Part shown: piece after piece, positions 31,801-44,197 of the stretch | Position numbering within the stretch: the stretch's first letter is position 1 | How the letters are laid out: the number at the start of each line of letters is the position of its first letter | Source: Azadirachta indica | Lineage: Eukaryota > Streptophyta > Magnoliopsida > Sapindales > Meliaceae | Direction of reading: 5' to 3' | NCBI GenBank assembly: GCA_022749755.1 | Contig: CM040451.1 | Span: 10,615,871-10,679,870 of the forward strand | DNA: 64,000 nucleotides | Position numbers and translations under genes: made by a program | The notes under the pieces: model-generated | The model's input: only the letters and a program-made list of their open reading frames with translations | Databases searched by the model: none | What the model was told of the DNA's origin: nothing

Positions 31801-33071
31801 TCTGTTCACATGTATTAAATATGAACATATATTTTTTTTTATTTTCTAATTGTCTAATTAATAGTTATTTTGCATTAAAAAAAATCTTAAATGAGATATC
31901 GTTCTACCACGTCTTCGTGATTATATAATGAAACTATCCAACTATATGTTATATATTATATAATTAGTTACTTAAAATTAAAATTAAAAAATAATTTGAA
32001 TAAAAAATGTAATTTCAAATTAAATATTGTTAATAAATATGTAAAATACTCAAATTTTAAATTTTTTAAAGTCATATATTATGTAATATATGACATCTTA
32101 TAATTAGATAGTTTAACGTGGTAAAATCATTGCACTATAGAATTTTGTATCTTGTGCGTCATTTTATGCATTATAATTATTAATTTATTCAATAAAATTT
32201 AAAATAAATACAAAAATCACAAGATTTTATTGAATTATTGTGAGAGTGATAGGACAAAATGATAATATTTTAAAATTTAATTTCTTCTATTTTAGTATGA
32301 ATAAGACAAATAGAATGTTACATTTTCCACAATATCAGAGTTATATTTTCTCCATAACATAAAAAATCAAAATCAATATTGATTAATTATTTTCATGATC
32401 TAAACTTTATGGAAGCTGGATATATCAAAGTACAATCACATCTCATAGTTTTAACTTTTGGTCAATCATGACACTTTTTTACTTGAAAATATTATAAAAA
32501 AAATTTGCTAAAAAATTCAAGATACGTTGTTGAAGAATTCTAAAATTTGCCTAAATTTTAGTCAAACTTTAAGGAATGTGAATGAAATTAATGATTTAAT
32601 TCATAGAAATTTCTGCTGGCACCGTGTACGCATTGCAATGTCAATTAGATCTAATACAAAAACGTTTACATACAATTTTGTTAAATTATGAACGAAACCT
32701 TCTTACATAATAATATGAAAACAGTTGTAACGTTGGCGTTTTAGTAATTGTCTTTCAAAAAAAAAGAACTTTTTTATCTTTATTTATGATAGGAAAATGC
32801 TCACCAAGACCTTAAAAAAAAAAAAAAAAAGAAAAGAAAAGAAGCTGGTACCATCCCATGCAACTTCGAGGAAGGAGAACCATTTCAGTAAACGAAATGG
32901 GCAGGAATTAGACGCAGCAAAATGACGGCATAAATAACAGCTTCTCAACAAATTTCTATCTTACCTGTACCTTCGCTGTCAATATCTCTTTCCTCGAACA
33001 CTTCTTTTCTTTCCCTTTAATTTCCTTTCTTTTGTAAGCTTTATATATTTCTCTTTTTCATACATTATGTA
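28819..33071. other. 4.3-kb intergenic region right of the kinase array
   Basis: Very AT-rich with no credible coding sequence. Three imperfect tandem units of about 70 bp (ending in forms of AAATGCTTCCTAAG, AAATGTTCCTTTAAC, AGATATTCTTG) lie at about 29575-29740. A GATTGT/GATTGA repeat lies at about 31187-31216 and an AGCT tetranucleotide repeat at about 31462-31485. The 31380-31620 stretch is less AT-rich than its surroundings and might be transcribed, but no open frame supports a gene. Confidence 0.45.
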
Positions 33072-33079
33072 TATAAATA
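33072..33079 (+). promoter_or_regulatory. TATA box of the PBP1-like gene
   Basis: TATAAATA begins 83 bp before the ATG at 33155 and is followed by a C-rich stretch, the usual arrangement at plant transcription starts. No other TATA-type element lies as close to this gene. Confidence 0.6.
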
Positions 33080-33154
33080 TCCCTCACCCACCTCGTCACT
33101 TTTCCATATTCCAAGCTCTTTGATTGCCTACGTGAAGTATTCATTAATTAAAAT

Positions 33155-33496
33155 ATGGCTTCTGCAAATGGGGTTGTGTTTGAAGATTTTTTTCCTGCAA
33201 TGGTCGAGAAACTGGGAGCTGAAGGGTTTATGCAGGAGTTGTGTAATGGGTTTCGTTTGTTAATGGATGAAGGCAAAGGTTTGATCACTTTTGAGAGCTT
33301 GAAGAGGAACTCGGCGTTGCTTGGTTTGCAAGATATGAGCGATGAAGAGGTGAAATGCATGTTGAGAGAAGGTGATCTCGATGGAGATGGAGCTTTGAAT
33401 GAGATGGAGTTTTGCACTTTGATGTTCAGGTTGAGTCCTGGATTGATGAAAAGTTCTACAAATTTGTTGTTAGAAGCTATTGTTGGTGAATTTTGA
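33155..33496 (+). CDS. PBP1: Small EF-hand calcium-binding protein, PBP1/KRP1/KIC type
   Basis: A single-exon gene for 113 aa. It has one canonical EF-hand loop at residues 74-85 (DLDGDGALNEME) with the acidic ligands at positions 1, 3, 5 and 12, preceded by the helix MSDEEVKCMLREG. The N-terminal half (VVFEDFFPAMVEKLG) is the conserved region of the plant PBP1/KIC subfamily of small single-EF-hand regulators. In Arabidopsis, PBP1 binds the PINOID kinase in auxin signalling and KIC binds a kinesin-like calmodulin-binding protein. The same role here is by family only. Length is close to the family norm (about 110-135 aa). The ATG follows a good TATA box and is the first in frame. The neighbouring B-box and universal-stress genes are also close to PBP1 in Arabidopsis, which supports orthology. 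Confidence 0.9.
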   Translation: MASANGVVFEDFFPAMVEKLGAEGFMQELCNGFRLLMDEGKGLITFESLKRNSALLGLQDMSDEEVKCMLREGDLDGDGALNEMEFCTLMFRLSPGLMKSSTNLLLEAIVGEF

Positions 33497-35420
33497 GGCT
33501 TTATTTGTACTTAATTTGCTTATCTGGAGCATCTTTTTCTTAATCCAGCTATATTTTTATCTACATATATTAGTTTGTAACGCATCTTTTCAGAAAAATC
33601 ATTTTTCTTAACAATGTAGCTCATGGATATTAAAATGATCCGCAAATTAGTTGTGGATAGTTTGTGGGACATCTGCCCATAACAGGATCATATATATCTG
33701 CTGTTTTTAGTGGGCCGGTTGTGAATCAATAAGTTAACTAATGGGCTTCAACTGGGCCAGCTCAATCACAGATACTAACCTCTCAAATGTTGCAACACTG
33801 TGTTGCCATAAATCACTCGAAAGAAAACATCAATGCACGCTCTTTTCATCACTGGAAGAATGAAGATAAGCATTAATATGCAGCACTAAATATAGCTGCC
33901 ATGTGGCTAGTATTAAATGGGATGCTTTGTGAAAAGAGAAATAGAAACAAATTCTTTGGTGGAAAACACTCCATTACAAAAATGGAAACAATTTCTGGTC
34001 GAAAGTGTTGCGAACAGAAATAGAAAAAGTTCTCTGGCTACACCTAGACTTGCACATGTTCAACAGAGCATGCTTGCCACCAAGTCTATAAAAACATCAG
34101 AGACATTATAAATCAAACTCATTGGCGATGATGGAGACTCGTTAGGTCATATAGCATACATATATTTTGATTCTTTCAAACATTAATTTTATGCATGCCC
34201 CTTATTTTCTAATGCTTAAGCCAACCACAGGATATTATACATGTGTCTCTTGTCAAATTTTAATTGTATAAACAATCTTATGTTAGTCGTGTAGGCTTGT
34301 CCTCAACCATGAAATTTATCCAATGGAAAAATATTTTCAGAATCAGAATCTTACAACACATGGCTATCCTGCCTTCTCCTCACTGTTTCACATGTAAAGA
34401 AGGAACAAATTGATTTCTAAAAAATGGGTGTTCGAAGGTGTTCTCTGAGAAGAAAATGGAAACAGGTGTAGTGATATGTTAGGTCTCCAACCGTATCCAG
34501 TAATTTAATAAAATTTACAGGTCGATTGCATAAGAGCCATACATTAGTCTTAGGAGTTATGACATTAGCACCAACAAAACCTAACAAACGAATAACAAAA
34601 TCAAATATCTTCTACTTAAAGGATTAGACCATAATGAGCTTATTGATCATGAACAAATATAAAGCTCCAAATTCGTACATCCTAACTACCCAAATTGAAA
34701 AATTAACACCCTTAAATCATAGTCCGCCGAATTTATCTTAAACTAGAATGTTGATATGTGTCGTTGGGGCGCTTTCATTTGATATACAAGATAGACCATA
34801 AACATTATCGTCATGGTAATAATGTCACAAGGGCTAAGTCTAATCTATCATTTTCTATGCGTGTCTAAATACAGAGCAAGAAAGTGATTAGTGCATTACA
34901 TACACTAGCAGCCAGAAGATAGAAAGCAAAGAAGGAAGTGAAGTTAGGTCCAGTGCTGGATGTCCATGTTAGCATCTGAACTAAACAACTTTCTGGGTTA
35001 TCATATGACGTGTGAAAATCTTAGTGGGCATCCATTTTCCAATTTGCAATTTGCAATCTCTCATATACAGAGCAACCGTGGCCCCTTCGTTCATCAAGGG
35101 TAGTTTTGTAACTATCGTACTTGTATACATAACTTTTGTACTTATTAGATCAAACATATCCTAAGTTTTTTGTTTTTAATTAATAAAATCTGTTTTTAGG
35201 GGGCAGAAAATAGAAGTTGAAAAGCAGAGCCGGGTGTTTCTAATAATATCATTAAACAAAGGCAAGTTGCCTGCGGCATGTGTTTTGTATTTTAATGAAG
35301 CTTTAACCACAAGGTGCGGTAACATAGATAAAAGCAAAACAGGGAAACATAACATAACAAATTCAAGATTTGAGTACGAAGTGTGATTTTCTTTCTTTGT
35401 TTTCCCTGAAAATAAAAGAG
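33497..35420. other. Intergenic region between the PBP1-like and B-box genes
   Basis: The first about 150 bp should be 3' UTR of the EF-hand gene. The rest is AT-rich; a 64-codon frame at 33917-34111 has no recognisable features. The stretch before 35420 is the 5' UTR and promoter of the B-box gene; no clear TATA box was identified. Confidence 0.4.
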
Positions 35421-36096
35421 ATGATGAAAAAGTGTGAGCTCTGTGACTCTCCAGCAAAGATGCACTGTGAATCTGATCAAGCTAGCCTGTGTTGGGACTG
35501 TGATAACAAAATTCATGGTGCCAATTTTTTAGTTGCTAAGCATGTGAGGACTCTTCTTTGCCAAGTTTGTCAATCTCCGACTCCCTGGAATGGCTCTGGG
35601 CCAAAGCTTGGTCCTACTGTATCAGTCTGCAATGTTTGTGTTGGTAACAGTAGTGGTTGCAGAGAAGAGAGAAAAAATGAGCAAACACATAATGATGAAG
35701 AGGATGACATTGAAGAAGAAGATGATGATGATGAAGATGAAGATGATGATGGTAACAGTGATGATGATGAAGAGAATCAAGTTGTTCCATGGTCATCTAC
35801 ACCGCCACCGCCAGTTTCGAGTTCTTCAACAAGTGATCAAGAGTATTCAAGCAAGTTTTGTAATGGTCAAGAGGACATATCCGAATCCCAGATAGCATTC
35901 TCAGTGAAACGCATGCGGGAGACTACAAATTTTCATTCTCAAGTATGTCCTCTCTTACTGCTGAATCTCAGTAGATCTTTAAATCCTGCATCAATATTAA
36001 ATTGTTCTTGCTTGTTTATTTTTTAATGTGTGGAAGCAGGATCGTATTCATCGGGGCTACTCATCTTCTCATCAGAACAAGAATTCATATCTGTGA
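35421..36096 (+). CDS. BBX28/29: B-box zinc finger protein, BBX28/BBX29 type
   Basis: Two exons, 35421-35942 and 36040-36096 (donor GTATGT, acceptor GCAG), encode 192 aa. One N-terminal B-box spans residues 5-41 with zinc ligands C5, C8, C16, D19, C24, C27, H32 and H41 (MMKKCELCDSPAKMHCESD). A second cysteine cluster (CQVCQ, then VCNVC) follows without a full second B-box. The middle is a long Asp/Glu run (about residues 88-118), then NQVVPWSS, which keeps the VP pair typical of COP1-interacting BBX proteins. The C-terminus is SSHQNKNSYL. Arabidopsis BBX28 and BBX29 act in light signalling, BBX28 as a negative regulator interfering with HY5; the same role here is inferred. There is an upstream in-frame TTG, but the ATG at 35421 agrees with the family start. 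Confidence 0.88.
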
Positions 36097-37826
36097 AATG
36101 AATCAGCTTGTGAGTTTGAGCACCTTCACGCCATTGAAGGATCAACAGAGAAGTGCAAGAATGGAGAATGGTGAAGCTGCAGGCAAGATCGAAGACCATG
36201 ATAATTGATCATAAAGAAATTGTAGAAACACCAACCGAAATGATTCAAAGAGGAGTTGATGGCATTTCCATTGACTAATACCTGCTAATATCAGGCAAGA
36301 ATAATTGACATCCTCCAAGGATCTACTGATTCCAACTCTGAATCTCTTTATATTAATGATTTATCTTATTCTCTCATCCCAATTAGCAAAATCCTTATCT
36401 TGTAATATTTAATGTATTCATGTTACCCATATATCTATTGTTCTTCGTAATACAAGCAGCTAGTACTTTATCCACATAATGAACTTTTTTCAAGCACAAT
36501 TAACGAATCATAACGATGGTCTGTGGGTATCCAAAAATGGGTTAGTGCACAAAAATATCAGGCAGGGCAATTTCATCTGATGAAAGAATAGAGCTTGAAG
36601 ACAAAGTGATGGTGGGACCTTAGTTTGAAGAGATTGTGGACATAATTGGCTTCATCGATTCCTAATTAAATTATACCAATTGAAAAACGAAATACAATTG
36701 ATCTGACAGATAACCAAAACCATGGAACTTTAAATTAAAAGCAAAGATGAAGGAAGGTGGTATTCAATGTTCTGTTTTGCATGAGCCACAAGTTTTCTGA
36801 CCCCCGAGTAAATTTAATCTACATTCTTTTATTTTTTTTCAAATGCTGGAATGAAGAATTAATTGAATGGTTTTCGTTTATAGTTGGACTTGTGGTTCTC
36901 CACAGCCTCTCACTTTTTCACAGGAAAAACATTAATAAGTTTATTGTCAATTGAATGGAATTTTGTTAAAATATAGTTGAACATCAAGTTGATGCACAAC
37001 TTAATTGGCACGAAATTAGGTAATTAGGTAGTGTGAGTTATCACTCACTATTTTCATGATACCATCTTTTTTGTTTTTTAAAATAAAATTAGGAAAAGCC
37101 AAATGTCTGGCGTATTAAATTTCAAAACAAGATAGAATCCGTTTCTCAAAATAAAACACCAATTTGAAAAACGTACAATCACTTTCTTAATAAAATATAT
37201 TTTAAAATAACAATATTAAATATGTTGTAATTATTTCTGCATTACTTCATATTTGTCACACATTACATTTCTCCCAGGTACAAACATAAATTAAATATAA
37301 TTTTTTTTTTCCATTGAAAATAGCACGAAGGATTACAACAAAATTATAGTAAGAAATATGTCAAGAATATGAGGGAGAGATGGTATATGTTTCAATAAAA
37401 TAAAGTCCAATTTTTAAGGTATAAAACAAACAATAATAATGTGGGCATCGATCTCGTTATTAGCAGATCTTAAATCTATCAAATTATATATAAATAAATA
37501 TGTTATTACAAAAACAACCGACCATCAACACGTGATTACCATAACCCATGCATTAATTACTATTTTAATTGCAACTTGACTTGGTAGTCAATCACTGTTT
37601 TTTCAGAAATTTCATGGTCATATTAGTAAAAGATAAATATATAGAAAGGAGAAGGGAGAGGAGGAATCAAGAAAAGGGTATGGCTGAAAATTGTTGCTTG
37701 TATGGGGAGAAAATTCTGTGGTTGTATTGTATTTAAATTTGCTTTTGAGAGAGCTTTGGAATTTTGGGTTTGCTTTGGAATACAATAATAATAATAATCT
37801 TTGGATTCTACTTCTTCCCAAACCGT

Positions 37827-37864
<38 letters not shown>

Positions 37865-38811
37865 GGGGGTAAGTAGCACCAAGGAATTATTCTTCCCCGT
37901 AAACATTGGCTTTTATTTTCAATTGCAATGATAGCCAGTTGTACATTTAATTCTTTTCTGTGGAATATTGAGATGATTGATCGATTCCATTCAACGCGCA
38001 AAAGCTAAGGCTCAAATTGTTTTCATTTGGAGGAGATTCTTTCAGAAAAACGACATCATATCCAATAATAGCGTCTGCACAACACTGGCAGCAGTTTTGT
38101 TTCCTTCCACATTGAAAATGCTTTTTTTACCCTTTGTGACATAGAGGCCGTCCGTCGTTCCTCAAAATTGAACAATTTTTCTCTCAATTAGTTCAAAAAC
38201 TATTCTTTTTAATTACTTTGAATAGAAAGCACGACGCCTAAATTTTAGACACACACACACCCACATATATATATATATATATATACATGCATGCACCGTA
38301 ATCAGAAATTTCCACAGAATGAAGAGAAAGATCAAGTTTTAAGATGAAAATCAATCGTCCCAAAACACATGAAGCTAGCTATTTTGATTTTATATGACAG
38401 CAACGCTGAAATAAACGTCTCGCTTATCACATGGTATGCAAGTTATCACATGACAATGCCGTAGTCCTAAATTCCAAATAAAATTTCACATCAATTGCAA
38501 GCTATTATCAAAACACACAAGACATACAATCCACATTTACAGCAGCGATATCACATATATCATGCACTGAAACTAAAAACTTTTTGCGGTTGAAAACCAG
38601 TAAAAAGGTTTCCAACAGAAAATTTTTTATTACAAGGTAAAAAGGTAAAGTCTACTTACATTAAAAGACAGACAATGAACCCAAGAAATGATTCATTATC
38701 CAAACTTAACTGGTAATTTTTATCGCAAGCTTCCAAACTTATTCACAAAACACGTTCACACACCCACAAGAAACCTTCCAATTTTGCAAGCCTTTGCATC
38801 CCCGTGTCTGC
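36097..38811. other. Intergenic region right of the B-box gene
   Basis: It starts with the 3' UTR of the B-box gene. No other gene is evident. A run of 34 T followed by GGGGGG lies at 37830-37866, and CA/TA dinucleotide repeats lie at about 38252-38284. The last few hundred bases may be the 3' UTR of the minus-strand universal stress gene. Confidence 0.4.
37830..37866. repeat. Homopolymer run T34-G6
   Basis: Thirty-four consecutive T are followed directly by six G. Such a run could be a poly(A) tail of a retroposed sequence on the minus strand or simple slippage expansion. No recognisable retroposed gene was seen beside it. Confidence 0.8.
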
Positions 38812-41800
38812 TCAAGAAGCCTTTTCCATATCTGCAAAAAATGAAGATTGCTCTGAACATCAAGTTCCATAGAAACAATGGATATGATTTAGAGCCACAT
38901 GAAGAGAGGCGCATAGAAATGGACAGAGGAGGGAACAACTCGAGCACTTTGTTAATACCACACTAATTTTCATTTAGCCTCTAATTGCCGACTCTACACC
39001 TATTTGTCAAGTAAAATATCCCAAAGACATGAAAATGAAGGTTTTTTTTTTTTTTTTTGACATAAAAATTTATTTGTCCATGTATGACCACTACCTGCGT
39101 GGTCAGTCATCTAATCACAACACTGACATTCTAGTAGCATCAATTAGATGAATCTATGTGAAACTAAAACTACTCCCTACCTAAAAGCCCACAAGCAAAG
39201 ATGGTTATAGAAAATCAAAGATTAACCCTGCATAAACAAAAATGAAAAACCAACAAAACGTCTAATATATCTGGCTTTGTTATGGAAAAAATCATAACTT
39301 TAACACTATTGTCATCAACAGAGAATGCATTCTCTGCAAGTTAAAGTTGCTGCCTGACATTCTTTTATGTCATAAACTCGGTGCAAGTAACAGCCACACA
39401 TAGTTGAGTTTATACAACATCCAAGATTCTATCACACGTCCAAAATCCTCATTTATCTCTTGTTCAAGAATCCTATAGTCTCCAGCTTCTACTGCAGCAT
39501 AAGGACCAACCTGAGGGGCTATCAAAAGTGCAAGGATTTCTATATTTATACTTTGTTTGAACCCACCCGATTGCCTGAAAATTTAATTAAAAAAAAAGAG
39601 AAATTTGAAGTAACTTTGGGAAGCTTAAGATATTTTAACAAAAGTAATCCTACTACGTGAACCCCAAAATTTGTAACGTAAGGGTATCACAAACACTACT
39701 GTCAATGCAGTAGTACACCACCATTGTAGCAGCTCGGCTACCAGCACCCCATAGTGCAACACGGTATTTTGCTAATAGTAAATTCAGTATTTATCATAAA
39801 ATTGGTTGCTAACTTCATTGTTTAGTGGTTATTCCTTTAAAACTAAAAATCATGAAAACCACCATCACTATCAACATTCTTAAACAGTCATTTGGGCAAG
39901 CAGATCACAGAATCAGTAAAGGATGTTGAAGTGCCCATAATCCTTAATTTCACATTATTTTAGGCAAACACTTCAGAAAACTCACATTCAAATTCATACT
40001 TGGTTGTACCAAGTTACCCCTCAATCTTTTGAAGCTCTTTTGCCTTTTTATAAAGGAAAGACAGTTCGCATTAAATAGTTAAGAGCACAATGTGAAATTT
40101 AGTTAAATTTCTATATTGACTTTACATCCAAAACTACTATCTTAAAACAGTTTATGAGAATGGATAGAGATGTAATTACAAGTCTATTTATTCTTATAGA
40201 TTAGATATTTTATTACAAAGCTTCAGCTACAATTGAAAGTATTGCTACACGGGGAGAAAATTATCAGAAGACTGATGAAAGCCTCATAACAAAAGATGTG
40301 TGAACATGACTCATCAAATTCCCAGGATCCTAATTGAAGAAAAAATCAACACAACAAAGAAATTAGCAATTGTAAGGATATGTTGCAGAGAGATACCCCC
40401 ACCACAGGTTGCCAACAAAAAGGCATAATACTTCACCAGATCAAGCCAAAAATGCATCAGGAGAAAGAAGATTTCATTTTGATATTCATACCAAAAAAAA
40501 TCAATAACAGTGCTCCACAAAAACTAATGTGTACAATGAAGTGACCAAAGCATTCAGTTAGACGGGTTTCAATTAAGCTTTCTGTTATTCATTTCCCTTT
40601 TTATAAGAACTTCAACAAGCTTGCATAACTTTGTAAGTAAAAAGAGACTTCATTCATCAGAAGAATTTACAACAGAACAAACATCAAGTTGCATTTCCTG
40701 CCTTCATGCAGTGGAAAAACTTTGTGGATTATCCAGTTATGAGCATAGTTTACACAATATTATGATCATCTGGTATCATAAAAAAATAAGTTCTATATCA
40801 TCATTCACAGAATTTCATACCAAACAATTCAAAAAGAAACAAAGTATAACCTAGCCCGTAAAATTAGAGGATTATCTAGGAATCCTAAGGATCTAACTGA
40901 TACAATTGAAGCCTAAACAAATGTTCAGTTTGAATCTTGAATGTTGGAGTATTGACTTTGAAACTTAAAATGTGAACCAGTCCCTGATCCCCTACCCCCA
41001 GGGCAGAGATGGAGCCTAAACCTTGAACTTTAAAATAGTGCATGGAAAAGAGCCATGAAATTAACACTAATTTTCACAAATGAGAAAGGTGAAGGAAAGG
41101 AAGAAATTCCAGGTGCTTTGACCACTACGCCCATTAAATCCTGGAAATATTGAGATGAAAAAATTCAGTAGCATGAATGAAGTACCAACCAAATGCATGA
41201 CTCAAGTACTGACCAAGTGCATTGGCTCCGTGGAAACAACAAATATAACATTGAAACCGTTGAACTGACCCCAAACCGACCATAATCAAAGCAATGCAGA
41301 ATATAGGGGTGTCATCTTCTTTCTTTTTTTGGAACAAGACAATGTGGCAAAATTAAACGGAATATAGGCAGGAAAAAAGTTTACAACTTTGGCAAAATAG
41401 AAACTTTAAAGTTTGAAGATATTCAGAGGAAGATAAGTTGACAGAAACCTTCAACAATCTTTACCGACTACCCTTGTAAATGAGACTCAAAGATTTGAGG
41501 TACTTACAAGAACATGAAAATGAAGATCAAGCAGACTTGTCAACAGAATCAAAGGACATTTTCATATAACAAGGTGCTCTATACATTTTCAACATATGTA
41601 CCACAGAGTTTTCACTATCCATCACCTAAATCGCAGGATCCAGCCTTTCTGAGTATGATGCTACCCCCCATGTAGTGCAACATAATAAAAAAGAGAAATG
41701 AAAAACAGTTACAATTTAATGATTAATATAATTATAGTATTACAATGTCAAAATTGAAATGCTGATCATCATACAAAGTGATTTTCAGTTTAACGGAAAT

Positions 41801-42757
41801 CTATAGCCATACAAGGGAGTAACTTATTGATAATTCTTATATCACTGCTAATGTTTAACCATAACAACTACATAAACCCCAATGAAAATGTGCTAACAAT
41901 CATAACACCGATCATAATTCAAGAAACAAATATCAACAAGACTACTACATGGAAATAATACTGAGACTCTATTGCAATTACTCAATAATTATAAGCTCAT
42001 CATACAAAATAACATTATAAAACTAAGATAAAAAAGGAAACGTACCCGGCTGTTTATCTGAAGCATCGTGATACTCCTGCTCATCCTCTTCTGCAACCGG
42101 ACAAAGCACCTCTCCATCTTTCTCACCACTGAGCTTCACTCCATCAGTTACACCATCAGCGCCGTCTCTCTCATCAGAAAATCTAACGACAATCACAGGA
42201 CAGACGCAGTGATGCACACAATAGTCGCTCACAGTTCCTAACCTACTCTTACTACTCTTCTTAGCAGCTCCAAAGCCTCTGCTTCCCATAATCACGGCAC
42301 TCAGGCCTAACCTCTCGACCTCCAAACACAGCCTCTCCTTCATGTCATGGTCCTTCACTATATGGATCTTGAAGGGAATCTGCACCTCCACCAGCGGTTG
42401 CGCCAGATCGTTAGCCTTCGACGTGGTGAACTGATCAAAATCATCTTCCAACTTCTGTTGCGACTCCTCCGAGTCAGTCATTTCCACAGACACCTCGATC
42501 GCACCCCAGTCCGCACCGTAGAGCACGCTCGTGGGACGCACATGCAGAAGAACCACAGCATCACCGGGGCGCAAGTAATTCTGAACAGCCCATTTCACAG
42601 CAAAAGCACTCTCGTCACTTAGATCGACGGCTATACCGATCTTCCTGTGGGCCCCCGTGGTAGGAGAAATAAGCGGGAATCTAGGTGAAGAGGGCTGGAC
42701 AACCACCGCAGTTGCCTGACGTTCCGATAACTCCGCCGGGTGTTTCGGGGAAGTCAT
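38812..42757 (-). CDS. PHOS32: Universal stress protein, PHOS32/PHOS34 type
   Basis: Exon 1 (42046-42757) encodes 237 full codons. After an N-terminal Ser/Pro-rich segment (residues 1-35, with several SP sites of the kind MAP kinases phosphorylate in PHOS32), a USP domain runs from RKIGIAVDLSDESAFAVKWA to CPVIVVRF. It includes KIHIVKDHDMKERLCLEVER and the nucleotide-binding glycine motif GSRGFG...RLGTVS. Arabidopsis PHOS32 is phosphorylated by MPK3/MPK6 after elicitation; the same role here is inferred. The frame crosses a donor (GTACGT at 42040-42045), so at least one more exon follows. The best candidate is a 20-bp terminal exon at 38812-38831 behind a strong T-rich acceptor (TTTTTTGCAG), which keeps frame, ends MEKAS and gives 243 aa. 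That implies a 3.2-kb intron. Exon 1 is secure; the last exon is not. A TATA-like run is at about 42857-42873. Confidence 0.8.
38832..42045. other. Probable 3.2-kb intron of the PHOS32-type gene
   Basis: No open frame with a family signature is present. If the 38812-38831 exon is right, this whole stretch is intronic. A rival terminal exon at 41626-41648 would leave 38832-41600 as spacer. A T run lies at 39042-39058. Confidence 0.4.
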
Positions 42758-44197
42758 GCTATAACCTTTTAACTTAGGTTGTGCGTTTGGCGAATGTTTC
42801 TCTGTCCTTGTTCGAAAGAAGGAATTGCCAAGGAAAGCGGGAGGCGATCCAATGTATGTATATATATTATAAGAGAAGAGAAGGCAAGGAAAAGAGAGAG
42901 ACGCCTTAGGAGAACTTGTCAGTAGTGTCAGTAGGCACTCTTATTGGGTTTTTACTCTTGTCTAATGCAGATAGAATTTGGTAACAATTCTTTTTTTAAA
43001 ATTAAATTTAATTTTTCAAAAAAAAAAAATTACTCTTTGTTTGCGTCTTCCGTTTCTTGTCTTCGTCTTCGTACATATACCTAAAAATCCACAACTACAA
43101 AATGTTGTCTTCATATTCCAAAAATAATAATAACAACTATAGTTAATTATTTATTATTTATTATTGTTATTGACATAATGTAAATTTTTTATAGTTGTTT
43201 TAAAGGTAATTATTATAATTAGGGATTGAGACTAAGTTTGGGTAGCGTTATTGTAAATAGATGAGACATAATCCGAGACATTAGTTCGAGAGTTATCATT
43301 TGACGACTAAAATATATGTATTTGTATAATATAACTCAGTGTAAGGTTGTTATATCATGTATAAAGGTAATTAATATTATTATAAATTGTTAATTTGTCT
43401 TTTTATTCTTCTAGAATACTCTCAAGCCTTGTAAAAGGATCTGCATATCAAATTATCAATTTTTATTTTTCTTTGTAAAAGATCGGCAAATCCAGTCTAA
43501 TGTTTTATGCATTCATCTGCCGTCAACGCTGACAAAAAATATTATTACTTAATATATTCTTGTAAAAAAGTATAGATATGAAAAAAATTATTATAATTTG
43601 GTAAAACATGTCATCATAAATTATTTGTATTAAAAATAAAAAATATATATACATATATCAATTTTGTTCTTATCCAAATGAGGAAACAAAACTTAGATTT
43701 TATTATCAGGGAAATTGGACGGGTACTTCTTAAGCACGAGAAAATCACAAATAACGAGCGATACTTTTGACATTGGTTCATTAGGTTATTATCATTATTT
43801 TTTTCTTTAAATTTTAATTATATTTTTTTATAACAACCATTTAGTCTATATTTTTTTCTGTACACTTTAAAAAAATTAAACAAAGATTTTTTGAATTTAT
43901 TATTTGAATAAAATTTATCCAACAGAACCTTATGTTCAACCGTACGATTGAAATCAAATCAGCGAAACAAAATTGGCGGTTGTATTGTCTCTTAATTCCG
44001 AAGATGGAAAGTAAAACTCTTTCGTCTATATGCATTATACCTCAAAGTTTCTCTTAAATAAATAACCTCAAAAATCAAAATTAAATCGATCTTGTTCAAT
44101 CTTCAATCCTCTTTCAATATCGCAATTTCTAGGGTTTTGTGTTCTCTTTTGCATCCGGCGATCAATTTAGGGCTTTCAATCAGAGAAAAAGGAAAAC
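42758..44197. other. Divergent promoter region between PHOS32-type and CSU1-type genes
   Basis: About 1.4 kb separates the two start codons, which point away from each other. The left 150 bp are 5' UTR and promoter of the universal stress gene. The right 150 bp, with many TC-rich stretches, are 5' UTR of the RING gene. The middle is AT-rich and holds no gene. Confidence 0.5.

Noticed and set aside
33148..33417. 89-codon minus-strand frame antisense to the PBP1-like gene
   Set aside because: It is the complement of a clear EF-hand coding sequence and shows no features of its own.
35590..35895. Plus-strand frame rich in Met and Lys inside the B-box gene
   Set aside because: It is the out-of-frame reading of the Asp/Glu-coding GATGAA repeat of the B-box protein.
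37618..38001. 127-codon minus-strand frame with a long lysine run
   Set aside because: The frame exists only because the T34 homopolymer reads as lysine codons on the minus strand; it has no domain and no support on either side.
41626..41648. Alternative terminal exon for the PHOS32-type gene ending DPAI
   Set aside because: It keeps the frame, but its acceptor has a weak pyrimidine tract compared with the one at 38832-38834; retained only as a rival.
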